A DNA stretch of 64,000 bases from Longimicrobium sp. Lineage in GTDB: Bacteria > Gemmatimonadota > Gemmatimonadetes > Longimicrobiales > Longimicrobiaceae. The stretch's first letter is position 1. The number at the start of each line of letters is the position of its first letter. The position numbers and the translations under genes were made by a program. Shown piece by piece: positions 35,197 through 43,042 of the stretch. The notes beneath the pieces were generated by a model, which saw only the letters and a list, made by a program, of their open reading frames with translations, searched no databases and was not told the DNA's origin. Location: positions 62,001 through 126,000 of the forward strand of contig DASUYB010000105.1 in the NCBI GenBank assembly GCA_036377595.1. The letters run 5' to 3'.

Positions 35197-36495
35197 ATGC
35201 GCTTTACCCGTTACGGCAAGTACACCGGGAACCTGGCCGACGCGCTGAACCTGCAGTCGCTGCTGGACCAGCTGTCGGACTTCCTGCTGCAGAGCGGCTT
35301 CGCGGGCGGGCAGATGTACCACCCGTACTGGGGCGAGTTCGGCGACGACGACGACCGCTCGCTCGACTCGCTCAAGGACGCGCTCCTGCACGCGCTGCTG
35401 GAGAGCGGGATGCTGACGCCCGAGATGGTGGACCAGCTGCGCGGCGACGCCGAGCCCGACGAGGAGGTGCGCCAGCAGATCGCCGACCTGCTCGACCGGC
35501 TGATCGAGCGGATGGTGGAGGAAGGCTACCTCAAGCTCGACGCGCCCCCGCAGATGCCCGGCGCGTACGAGGAGATGGAGCCCGGGCACGGCAAGCTCGA
35601 CGACGCGCGCGAGGCGGCGCGGCAGGTGGAGTTCAGTCTGACGGGGAAGGGGATCGACTTCCTCGGCTGGCGTACGCTGCGGCACCTCCTCTCCGCGATG
35701 GGGAAGAGCAGCTTCGGCTCGCACGAGACGCCGCACCTCGCCACGGGGGTGGAGGTGGAGGCCGCCAGCCGCCCGTACGAGTTCGGCGACGTGATGAACC
35801 TCGACATCCCCGCCACCCTCAAGAGCGCGCTGGCGCGCGAGGGGCTGCGGGGGGATGGGACCATCCCGCTGGAGTACGGCGACCTGCACGTGCACCAGGC
35901 CGAGTACCGCTCCAGCTGCGCCACGGTACTGCTGCTGGACACCAGCCACAGCATGATCCTGTACGGCGAGGACCGCTTCACGCCGGCCAAGAAGGTGGCG
36001 CTGGCGCTCACGCACCTGATCCGCACGCAGTTCCCCGGCGACACGCTGAAGGTGGTGCTCTTCGGCGACGACGCGCACGAGATCCCCATGGGCCAGCTTG
36101 CGCACGCGCAGGTAGGTCCGTTCCACACCAACACCGCGGCGGGGCTCAAGCTGGCCCGGCGGCTCCTCCTGGCGCAGAACAAGGACATGCGCCAGATCGT
36201 GATGATCACCGACGGAAAGCCGTCGGCCATCACCATGGGCGACGGGCGGATCTACAAGAACTCGATGGGGCTGGACCAGCTGGTGCTGCGCGAGACCTTC
36301 CGCGAGGTGGGCGCCTGCCGCAAGAGCGGGATCCTGATCAACACATTCATGCTGGCCCGCGACCCGTACCTGGTGGCGTTCGTCAACCAGGTGTCGGCCA
36401 TCGCGCGCGGGAAGGCGTACTTCACCAGCACGATGACGCTCGGCCAGTACATCATGCGCGACTTCCTCCGCCGCAAGACGCGCCGCGCGGGGTGA
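35197..36495 (+). CDS. VWA-domain protein
   Basis: The 432-residue cytoplasmic protein has GGAGG 5 bp before ATG 35197. The first 240 residues are helical and acidic (DDDDRSLDSLKDALLHALLESGMLTPEMVDQL). The C-terminal von Willebrand A domain begins SSCATVLLLDTSHSMILYGEDRFTPAKKVAL with a MIDAS DxSxS (DTSHS) near residue 250, and has VMITDGKPSA as the later MIDAS Asp. Relatives usually act with a MoxR-type AAA+ ATPase, which is absent here. It may bind a metal-dependent partner. Function unknown beyond the fold. Confidence 0.8.
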   Translation: MRFTRYGKYTGNLADALNLQSLLDQLSDFLLQSGFAGGQMYHPYWGEFGDDDDRSLDSLKDALLHALLESGMLTPEMVDQLRGDAEPDEEVRQQIADLLDRLIERMVEEGYLKLDAPPQMPGAYEEMEPGHGKLDDAREAARQVEFSLTGKGIDFLGWRTLRHLLSAMGKSSFGSHETPHLATGVEVEAASRPYEFGDVMNLDIPATLKSALAREGLRGDGTIPLEYGDLHVHQAEYRSSCATVLLLDTSHSMILYGEDRFTPAKKVALALTHLIRTQFPGDTLKVVLFGDDAHEIPMGQLAHAQVGPFHTNTAAGLKLARRLLLAQNKDMRQIVMITDGKPSAITMGDGRIYKNSMGLDQLVLRETFREVGACRKSGILINTFMLARDPYLVAFVNQVSAIARGKAYFTSTMTLGQYIMRDFLRRKTRRAG

Positions 36496-36578
36496 GAGGA
36501 GATCGGGATTCGGGCCCCGGCGGATTCATCACCGCCGGGGCTTGTTGCGTTCGGCCTGCATCCGCGCGGCCGCGGGCG

Positions 36579-36705
36579 GCCCCCTCGCCCCGACCCCCTC
36601 TCCCCCGCTGCGCGGGAGCGGGGGAGCACTCCGCGCCTGATTCAGACACTGCACTGAGTTCTCCCCTCCCCTGCGCAGCGGGGGAGGGGCCGGGGGAGGG
36701 GGCCA
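36579..36705. repeat. C-run/G-run palindromic repeat block
   Basis: It contains CTCCCCCGCTGCGCGGGAG with GCGGGGGAG, then CTCCCCTCCCCTGCGCAGCG with GGGGGAGGGG. These nested inverted repeats of C and G runs fill part of the 425-bp gap between the VWA gene and the decarboxylase. A shorter relative is at 9631 and a fragment (CCCCCGCTGCGCGGGGG) near 46699. The rest of the gap shows only a small hairpin near 36764 (CTCTCCCGGTACGGGAGA). Confidence 0.65.
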
Positions 36706-36920
36706 CAGCCGGCGGCCACGCGAAGTCCCGCCACCCGCACTGATGCCTGTCCGGCTACCTCTCCCGGTACGGGAGAAGTGGACGGCCTAAGCCGGCCGGA
36801 GAGGGCGCGCACCATCCACCGCAACATCCGGGTGGCCGCCTCCGCTCGCGTCGCGTACTCTACGCGCTCGCCCGCGGCATCCCTCCGCGCCCGCTCTCCG
36901 CCCGACTCCCGCGCGACGCG

Positions 36921-38387
36921 ATGAACGACGAATCTCCCGAGCACACCCTCGATCCCGCGGACTGGGACGAGTTCCGCGTGCTCGCGCACCGCATGGTCGA
37001 CGATACCGTCACCCATCTGTCGTCGCTCCACGACCTCCCCGCGTGGAAGCCGATGCCCGACGCGGTGCGCCACTCCTTCCCCGAGCCGCTGCCGGTGGAG
37101 GGCGAGGGCGCCGCGGCCGCGTACCGCGACTTCGTGGAGCGCGTGCGCCCGTATCCCAACGGCAACCTGGGCCCGCGCTTCTGGGGATGGGTGCAGGGGA
37201 ACGGCACCCCGCTGGCCATGATGGCGGAGATGCTGGCCTCCGCGCTCAACCCGCACCTGGCCGGCTTCGACCAGGCGCCCGCGCTGGTCGAGAAGCAGGT
37301 GATCGCCTGGCTGGCGGAGCTGATGGGCTTTCCCGCGGACGCGTCGGGCGTGCTCGTGGCCGGCGGCACCATGGCCAACATCCTGGGTCTCGCCGTGGCC
37401 CGCCACGCGAAGGCGGGCTTCGACCTGCGCGCCGAGGGGCTGCAGGGCGGCCGCCCGCGCATGACCGTCTACGGCTCGGCGGAGACGCACGGCTGGATCA
37501 CCCGCGGCGTCGAGCTGCTCGGCCTCGGCCGCGCCTCGTTCCGCGCCATCCCCGTCGACGCGGCCGACCGCGTCGACGTGGACGCGATGCGCGACGCCAT
37601 CCGCGCGGATCGATCCGCCGGCCATCACCCGTTCTGCGTGATCGGCACGGCCGGGACGGTCAACACCGGCGCCATCGACGATCTCCGCGCCCTCGCCGCG
37701 CTCTGCCGCGAGGAGGGGCTGTGGTACCACGTCGACGGTGCGTTCGGCGCGCTGGTCCGCATCTCCCCCGATCTCGCGCCGCTGGTGGCGGGGATGGAGG
37801 AGGCGGACTCGCTCGGCTTCGACCTGCACAAGTGGATCTCGCTCCCCTTCGAGGCCGCCTGCGTGCTGGTGCGCGACGCGGAGGTGCACCGCGACGCCTT
37901 CTCCCTCACCGCCAGCTATCTCGCGGAGACGGCGCGCGGGGCCATCGCCGGCGGGCTCCCGTTCGCCGAGCTGGGGGTGGACCTCACGCGCAGCTTCAAG
38001 GCGCTGAAGGTGTGGATGTCGCTGAAGGCGCACGGCGTGCGCGCGCACGCGCGGCTGATCGAGCAGAACGTCGCCCAGGCGCGCTACCTGGCGGACCTGG
38101 TCGAGGCGGACCCGTCGCTCGAGCTGCTGGCGCCGGTCGCGCTGAACGTGGTCTGCTTCCGCTACGCGCCCGCGGGCATGCCCGAGGAGCGATTGAACGC
38201 CGTCAACGAGGAGATCCTGCTGCGCGTGCAGGAGGCGGGGATCGCGGTGCCGTCGGGAACGCTGGTGCGCGGCCGCTACGCCATCCGCGTGGCCAACGTG
38301 AACCACCGCAGCCGCCGCGCCGACTTCGAGCTCCTCGCGCGCTCCGTCGCCCGCATCGGCCGCGAGGTCGTCTCAGCGGAGACATAA
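36921..38387 (+). CDS. Group II PLP-dependent decarboxylase / aminotransferase-fold enzyme
   Basis: The 488-residue protein is of the pyridoxal-dependent decarboxylase family (PF00282). Visible features: WGWVQGNGTPLAMMAEMLASALNP near residue 90, a GVLVAGGTMANILGLAVAR phosphate-binding loop, SAETHGWITRG, CVIGTAGTVNTGAIDDL, WYHVDGAFGALV (Asp contacting the pyridine N) and SLGFDLHKWISLPFEAA, with the Schiff-base Lys near residue 305. It probably decarboxylates an aromatic amino acid or glutamate-like substrate in the cytosol; specificity cannot be told. No clear ribosome site precedes the ATG. An 89-bp palindrome follows the stop. Confidence 0.85.
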   Translation: MNDESPEHTLDPADWDEFRVLAHRMVDDTVTHLSSLHDLPAWKPMPDAVRHSFPEPLPVEGEGAAAAYRDFVERVRPYPNGNLGPRFWGWVQGNGTPLAMMAEMLASALNPHLAGFDQAPALVEKQVIAWLAELMGFPADASGVLVAGGTMANILGLAVARHAKAGFDLRAEGLQGGRPRMTVYGSAETHGWITRGVELLGLGRASFRAIPVDAADRVDVDAMRDAIRADRSAGHHPFCVIGTAGTVNTGAIDDLRALAALCREEGLWYHVDGAFGALVRISPDLAPLVAGMEEADSLGFDLHKWISLPFEAACVLVRDAEVHRDAFSLTASYLAETARGAIAGGLPFAELGVDLTRSFKALKVWMSLKAHGVRAHARLIEQNVAQARYLADLVEADPSLELLAPVALNVVCFRYAPAGMPEERLNAVNEEILLRVQEAGIAVPSGTLVRGRYAIRVANVNHRSRRADFELLARSVARIGREVVSAET

Positions 38388-38388
38388 C

Positions 38389-38477
38389 AGATTTTATCTC
38401 ACGCAGAGTTAGCAGGGTCAGCAGAGAAGCTGCAGCTTTTCTCTGCTGACCCTGCTGACTCTGCGTGAGATAAATCT
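38389..38477. repeat. 89-bp palindrome, TCTCACGCAGAG family
   Basis: This is the longest member. AGATTTTATCTCACGCAGAG at the left is mirrored by CTCTGCGTGAGATAAATCT, and inner arms AGCAGGGTCAGCAGAGAA and TTCTCTGCTGACCCTGCT pair. It lies between the convergent stops of the decarboxylase and DUF5916 copy 2. Confidence 0.75.
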
Positions 38478-38492
38478 TCTAAAGACCCAGGC

Positions 38493-41198
38493 TCAGAGAT
38501 TCAGCCAGTAGTTGAACTTCACCAGCAGCACGTTGGTGCCGGGCGAGCGGGCGCTGTCGAACAGCCGGCCGAAGTCGCGCCCGAAGCGGAAGCGGCCGCT
38601 GGGCTCGAAGTTCTCGCGCCCATGGCTCCACACCACGTAGAACGTCGAGCCGGGGCGGTACTCCCAGCGCAGCACCGTGTTCGTGCGCAGCGCCTTGTAG
38701 TTGAAGTCCGGCTGCCCGAATGAGAAATCCGCCGTGCCGTCGCCGTCGCGGTCCACCGAGTAGACGCCATCCTCCAGCGACAGCGCGCTGCCGAACATGC
38801 TGAAGCGGTCGTCGAAGTCGTGCGCCTTCGGGTCCGTCACCTCCTTCAGCCCGCCGTACTCGCCCGTGGCCACGAACGGCTGCGCGTAGAAGTCCAGCGT
38901 CAGCTTGGGCGTGAACGCGTAGCTCGCGCGCGTGGTCAGCGACACCGAGTGCTGGCGGATGTCGGAGAACACGTAGTGCGGATCGCCCGCGTCGTCGAGC
39001 GCCGTGGCCACGTAGATCCACGGGTCGCGCCCCCAGCTCACGCTCGGGCCCGCGGACACGCGCAGCCGCGCGCCGGCGCGCAGCGTCAGGTCCGTTCCCA
39101 CGCTCCAGTTCTTGCCCACGGTGCTCCACTCGTTGTAGCCGTCGAACCAGATGTCGCCGGAGATGCGCTTGCGGCCGTCGCTGTTGATCCCCGCGTTGTA
39201 GTGCGTGTACGCCGGCCCGATGAACGCCGGCCCGCCGCGCAGGATGTCGGTGCGCAGCGCGGGGAACTCGGTGTCGTTTCCCCACCAGGCGCTCCAGTTG
39301 TTCTGCAGCGCGAAGAAGCCGTTGGTATTCATCCCCGTGGTCAGCCGCTCGCCCGCGAAGTTGTAGCCGTTCCAGGCGTTGAAGTTCACGTTCCAGTTGC
39401 GGAACACCTTCCCCGGCTCGAAGTGGTTCCACCCGATCCATCCCCCCTGCAGGAACCAGTTGGTGCTGCGCTGGAACCCCAGGTCGTTCATCTCCAGCCC
39501 CGGCGAGCGCGCGTGCGCGTACAACCCGCCGCGCAGGTGGCCGCCCGCCTCCTTCTCGACCTTCACGTCCGCCAGCCACCCGCCCAGCGAGGTGCGCGTG
39601 GGGTCGAACTGCACGTCGCTGGCGTCCGGCCGCTGGAAGTAGTGCCCGGGCGAAAGCTGGATGCGCGAGATGGCGTCCGTGCTCCCCCGCACCAGCGTGC
39701 CCAGCACCGACGCCCGCACCTCGTAGTTGCCGCCGCCGAAGCGGTGCCGCCCGTCTACCCCGGCCAGGAACGCGTCGCGAGTCAGGAGAGAGAGCCGCGA
39801 ATCGCTCCCGTCCAGGTCGCGCGCCGTGGCGGTGACGATGGCGCCCACGGCGCTCTGTCCCCCATGGAAGTCCTGGATCACCCGGCCCACGAAGTAGTTG
39901 GTCAGCGGCTCGACGATCGCGCTGCGCTCGCTCCCGCCCGCGTCCATGAAGCGCGTTTCCTCGCGCGCGGTCAGCGCGTTCAGGATGCCGATGGAGAGCC
40001 CGCCGGCCGTCTTTCCGCTGATCTTGGCGGCGCCCAGGATGGTGGTGTTCTGCGGCCGCTCCGACCAGTCGGCGGCGGGGTCGGCGGCCTGCGGCGCGCG
40101 CCCCAGCCGCCGCGAGTAGAACGGCTGGTCGTTGCCGAAGCCGCCGCTGCGCACCCAGTAGGGGAAGCTCACCCCGAAGCGGAAGATGTCGGACCCCTCG
40201 GTGAAGAACGGCCGCCGCTCCGAGAAGAAGGTCTCGAACGCGGTCAGGTTCACCTGGCTGGGGTCGGCCTCCACCTGGCCGAAGTCGGGGTTGATGGTGG
40301 CCGTCAGCGTCAGGTTCGAGGTCAGCCCGTACTTGATGTCGGCACCCATCCCGCCCACGGCCTGGTTGCTCGAGTAGAACGGGTCGCCCGGACGGTTGGG
40401 CGCGCGCGTCAACCGGCCCAGCGTGTACGGCAGCACCTCGAGGCGGCGTCCGGAGTGGAGGCCGGTGATCCCGCTCACCTCGCCGAACTGCGACACGAAG
40501 CCGTTGCGGTCGGGGCGGACCGGCGCCCAGTCGTCGGTCTCGCTGCGCCGCGCGATGTCGCGGATCACCTGGAACCCCCACGTCTGCCCGGCGTCGCCCC
40601 CCGCGCGGGAGCTGAAGCGAAGCTGCGACAGGGGGATGCGGTACTCGGCCGACCATCCGGCGCTGTCCACCTTCGTGGCCACCTCCCACACCGCGTCCCA
40701 CCCCACGTCCTCGTTGTAGTCGTTGGAGTGGAACACGTCCTTCTGCACGCCGGCCGGGTTCGCCGAGAAGCGGAAGGCCGTCCGCTTGTCGTTGTAGCTG
40801 TCGATGATCACGTGGATCCACTCGCTCGACACCCCGCCCAGGTCGCGCCGGCCCACCGGCGCCACGATCGAGTCGGGGTGGGGATCGAACGCACGGACCG
40901 CCACATAGATGGCCGCATCGTCGTACGCCACCCGCGCCTCGGTGCGCAGCGTGGCGGGCGCACCGGGGTTCGGTCTGCGCTGGATGAAGTCGCCGAGCGG
41001 CTGCGCCTGCGTCCACGCCGCGTCGTCCAGCACGCCGTCCAGCTTTGGCGCCTCGCCGGTGATGCGCAGCGCCGTCGCGGGCTTGCGCGCCTCGGCGGCG
41101 GCCGTCGCCGTTGTGCGCGCGGCCTGCTGCGACTGCGCGGCCACGATCGCGGGAGTGTAGAGGAGGAGCAGCGCGGGGAGGGCAATTCGGAACCACAT
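38493..41198 (-). CDS. DUF5916 outer-membrane protein with CBM9-like domain, copy 2
   Basis: This 901-residue paralogue of the gene at 17886 starts at ATG 41198, which has GGAG about 8 bp upstream and begins the signal peptide MWFRIALPALLLLYTPAIVAAQ. It shares the order of CBM9-like segment (RITGEAPKLDGVLDDAAWTQA, ARVAYDDAAIYVAVRAFD, IIDSYNDKRTAFRFSANPAGVQKD), FGQVEADPSQVNLTAFETFFSERRPFFTEGSDIF, and the barrel-like C terminus ending LLVKFNYWLNL. Located in the outer membrane by inference; function unknown. Two BlaI-like motifs lie 144-196 bp upstream. Confidence 0.85.
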   Translation of the reverse strand: MWFRIALPALLLLYTPAIVAAQSQQAARTTATAAAEARKPATALRITGEAPKLDGVLDDAAWTQAQPLGDFIQRRPNPGAPATLRTEARVAYDDAAIYVAVRAFDPHPDSIVAPVGRRDLGGVSSEWIHVIIDSYNDKRTAFRFSANPAGVQKDVFHSNDYNEDVGWDAVWEVATKVDSAGWSAEYRIPLSQLRFSSRAGGDAGQTWGFQVIRDIARRSETDDWAPVRPDRNGFVSQFGEVSGITGLHSGRRLEVLPYTLGRLTRAPNRPGDPFYSSNQAVGGMGADIKYGLTSNLTLTATINPDFGQVEADPSQVNLTAFETFFSERRPFFTEGSDIFRFGVSFPYWVRSGGFGNDQPFYSRRLGRAPQAADPAADWSERPQNTTILGAAKISGKTAGGLSIGILNALTAREETRFMDAGGSERSAIVEPLTNYFVGRVIQDFHGGQSAVGAIVTATARDLDGSDSRLSLLTRDAFLAGVDGRHRFGGGNYEVRASVLGTLVRGSTDAISRIQLSPGHYFQRPDASDVQFDPTRTSLGGWLADVKVEKEAGGHLRGGLYAHARSPGLEMNDLGFQRSTNWFLQGGWIGWNHFEPGKVFRNWNVNFNAWNGYNFAGERLTTGMNTNGFFALQNNWSAWWGNDTEFPALRTDILRGGPAFIGPAYTHYNAGINSDGRKRISGDIWFDGYNEWSTVGKNWSVGTDLTLRAGARLRVSAGPSVSWGRDPWIYVATALDDAGDPHYVFSDIRQHSVSLTTRASYAFTPKLTLDFYAQPFVATGEYGGLKEVTDPKAHDFDDRFSMFGSALSLEDGVYSVDRDGDGTADFSFGQPDFNYKALRTNTVLRWEYRPGSTFYVVWSHGRENFEPSGRFRFGRDFGRLFDSARSPGTNVLLVKFNYWLNL

Positions 41199-41341
41199 GG
41201 TCACATCTCCAACGCTGGGGAGTGGACCCGCCCGATCCGCGTCCGCGGAGGGGGCGATAGGGAGGGTGGGCACCACGACTGGTGCGGTTTGGATGCGCGA
41301 CGCCCGCGCAGGGTTGGAATCCTGGGTGGACGTGGTTGATG

Positions 41342-41394
41342 ATGTTAATTTTCTAGCAGAGAAAGCGCCATTAGGACGACGTTAAATTCTTAGC
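41342..41394. promoter_or_regulatory. Pair of BlaI-type operator candidates
   Basis: TGTTAATTTTCTAGCA at 41342-41357 and CGTTAAATTCTTAGCA at 41379-41394, 37 bp apart, both in the same orientation. They share the frame of the motif before blaI (23041) and that before DUF5916 copy 1 (20911). Confidence 0.5.
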
Positions 41395-41411
41395 ACCTTC
41401 TGGAGCGCCAA

Positions 41412-41428
41412 TTGAGAACCTCTCTCAA
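41412..41428. promoter_or_regulatory. 17-bp palindromic operator, site 1
   Basis: TTGAGAACCTCTCTCAA, 4 bp upstream of a candidate -35 (TTGTCA) for the DUF1540 gene. It differs at two central bases from the site at 41974-41990, so both probably bind the same unknown regulator. Confidence 0.5.
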
Positions 41429-41511
41429 GTGCTTGTCAAACCGTTGTTTACGGGAATATTGGTCCAGATGTTGCTCTACTGCTGGCCGAACTCTCAACCG
41501 AGGAGGCTCGG

Positions 41512-41694
41512 ATGCAGAACCCCCAGGAACGTCCGCAGGCGCACACTTCGGTGGTCGGTGCATGCACGGTGACGGACTGCCGGTTCAACGAGAACCATGA
41601 GTGCCACGCCGGCCAGATCGAGGTGCGCGTGGGCCCCGACGGCGCCCATTGCGCCACCTACACCCCCGAAGCCTCCAACCGCCCGCGCCCGTAA
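41512..41694 (+). CDS. DUF1540-type small four-cysteine protein
   Basis: The 60-residue protein has AGGAGG 5 bp before the ATG. The core is CTVTDCRFNENHECHAGQIEVR, ending with HCATY, giving four Cys in the order C-x4-C-x7-C-x14-C. This is the DUF1540 pattern, usually taken as a small metal-binding module. It is cytoplasmic, with no signal. Function is unknown in the family. A strong Rho-independent terminator follows 24 bp after the stop, so it is monocistronic. A palindromic operator upstream is shared with the gene at 42003. Confidence 0.8.
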   Translation: MQNPQERPQAHTSVVGACTVTDCRFNENHECHAGQIEVRVGPDGAHCATYTPEASNRPRP

Positions 41695-41718
41695 CGGCAG
41701 CATCGGTTGATCGGGATC

Positions 41719-41748
41719 AGGGCCCTCGTCCGAGGGCCCTTTCGTTTT
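41719..41748 (+). terminator. Rho-independent terminator after DUF1540 gene
   Basis: AGGGCCCTCG, a two-base TC loop, CGAGGGCCCT, then TTCGTTTT. Confidence 0.85.
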
Positions 41749-41776
41749 GTGGGATGGATCATGGCCCCCGACAAGA

Positions 41777-41846
41777 CGTCATCCTGAGGGAGGCGCCGCC
41801 CCACCATCGGCGCCCATACCGAATCCTGGCGCCGACCGAAGGATCT
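41777..41846. repeat. Single arm of GTCATCCTGAG/GAAGGATCT repeat
   Basis: CGTCATCCTGAG at 41777-41788 and GAAGGATCT at 41838-41846, inside the 308-bp gap between the DUF1540 gene and the next gene. The rest of that gap holds a palindromic operator close to the downstream start. Confidence 0.6.
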
Positions 41847-41973
41847 ATAACCGCGTCAACACGATAGCCAGTCATCCCGCGCCCGGTTCCCAGTGTCGGA
41901 CGAAATCGCGTCGATTGCGATCGAGAATCCCAACCTCAACCCTTACGTGAGACTCTCATCTCCATTAGATTCT

Positions 41974-41990
41974 TTGAGAACCGTTCTCAA
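41974..41990. promoter_or_regulatory. 17-bp palindromic operator, site 2
   Basis: TTGAGAACCGTTCTCAA, perfect seven-base arms around CCG, ending 12 bp before the start codon at 42003. A protein bound here would block ribosome access or promoter clearance, so a repressor is likely. Confidence 0.55.
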
Positions 41991-42002
41991 CAGCATACCT
42001 AA

Positions 42003-42983
42003 ATGAGCCTCCAGACCGCGGCGAGCACCTTCCGGCAGATCTCCGAGATCGAGCGGGGCGAGCGCGCCCGACGCGCGGCCACGGGGGCGCTGGCGCTCGC
42101 CTGCGTGGAGCGCGCGCGCGCCGGCGAGCTCGACGAGTTCAGCCTCCTCCGCGCCCGCCGCGAGGCCGAGGTGCTGGAGAAGTCGCCCGAGAAGTCGATC
42201 CTCCTCCGCCTGCTGATCCTGGCCGAGGCCGCCGAGCTCGACCAGCCGCGCGTGGCCAGGTCGCTCGTCTCGTACGCCTGCGAGTTGGAGCGCACCCGCC
42301 GCCTTCCCGAGGCCGATGCGGCGGTCACGCTGGCCTTCGCGCTGGACGGCGCCGGGTCTTCTACCGCACTCCACGCCGCCCGCCTCGCCCGCAAGCTGGG
42401 TGACCGCGAGCGGGCGCTGGCGCTGTACTGCGCTGCGCGCGAGCTGGACGGCGGCAGCGGCGCCATCGCGCGCCTGGCACACGTGGGCGAGGCGGTCGTA
42501 TCGGACGATCCCGTGCGCGCGCTCGGCCGCGCCATCCGCCGCGCGCTGCAGGCGGGCGACGCGGAGGCCGCCGCCGTCGGGCTCGAGGAGCGCGCCGCCG
42601 CCCGCCGCAGGGCGGGGGACCGCCGCGGCGCCGCGCGCGACCTGGTGCTGGCCGCCGCACGCTTCGCCGACGCCGTCGACCGCGCGCGCGTGGCCCACGA
42701 CCTCGCCGGCGTGACCCTGGCGTCCGGCGATGCCGCCGCGGCCGGCGAGGCGCTGCAGCTGGCCCTCGCCTGGGGCGACGCGCCGCAGCAGGACCACGCC
42801 CGCACGCGCCTGCACACGCTCGCGCGCGACCTGGGCGACCAGGTGGGGATGCGCCGCTGGCGCTCGTTCAAGCGCCCGCCGCTCGTCTCCATGTCCGCGT
42901 ACCGCCCGGCGCCCACCGCGCGCTCGCTCGCCCCGCGCCTCCTGCGCTGGCGCGAGTCGCTGGAGATGGCGAACGCGGGCTGA
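42003..42983 (+). CDS. Alpha-helical repeat (TPR-like) protein
   Basis: This 326-residue cytoplasmic protein is all helical and Ala/Arg-rich, with repeat-like segments (RRLPEADAAVTLAFALDG, RKLGDRERALALYCAARELDG, GDAEAAAVGLEERAAARRRAGDRRGAARDLVLAA, SGDAAAAGEALQLALAWGD). TPR-type packing is likely; there is no catalytic motif. The last 40 residues (RRWRSFKRPPLVSMSAYRPAP) are basic and not repeat-like. No ribosome site precedes ATG 42003, but an operator palindrome does, 12 bp upstream. A T-rich terminator follows. Function unknown. Confidence 0.65.
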   Translation: MSLQTAASTFRQISEIERGERARRAATGALALACVERARAGELDEFSLLRARREAEVLEKSPEKSILLRLLILAEAAELDQPRVARSLVSYACELERTRRLPEADAAVTLAFALDGAGSSTALHAARLARKLGDRERALALYCAARELDGGSGAIARLAHVGEAVVSDDPVRALGRAIRRALQAGDAEAAAVGLEERAAARRRAGDRRGAARDLVLAAARFADAVDRARVAHDLAGVTLASGDAAAAGEALQLALAWGDAPQQDHARTRLHTLARDLGDQVGMRRWRSFKRPPLVSMSAYRPAPTARSLAPRLLRWRESLEMANAG

Positions 42984-43009
42984 CGGACGCCGCCGGCACG
43001 ATCCTCTTG

Positions 43010-43037
43010 GCGCGGGAGCGATCCCGCGCTTTTCTTT
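43010..43037 (+). terminator. Rho-independent terminator after the 326-residue gene
   Basis: GCGCGGGA, loop GCGA, TCCCGCGC, then TTTTCTTT. It ends 5 bp before the ATG of the next gene, so that gene's message must start at or beyond the hairpin or be translated from read-through. Confidence 0.85.
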
Positions 43038-43042
43038 GTTGC

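Larger units (their letters stand above)
41199..41511. other. 313-bp divergent regulatory region, DUF5916 copy 2 / DUF1540
   Basis: The centre (41340-41470) is AT-rich. It holds two BlaI-type motifs on the DUF5916 side, a 17-bp palindrome at 41412-41428, and a possible promoter for the DUF1540 gene: TTGTCA at 41433-41438 and AATATT at 41455-41460, 16 bp apart. No gene is seen. Confidence 0.5.
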
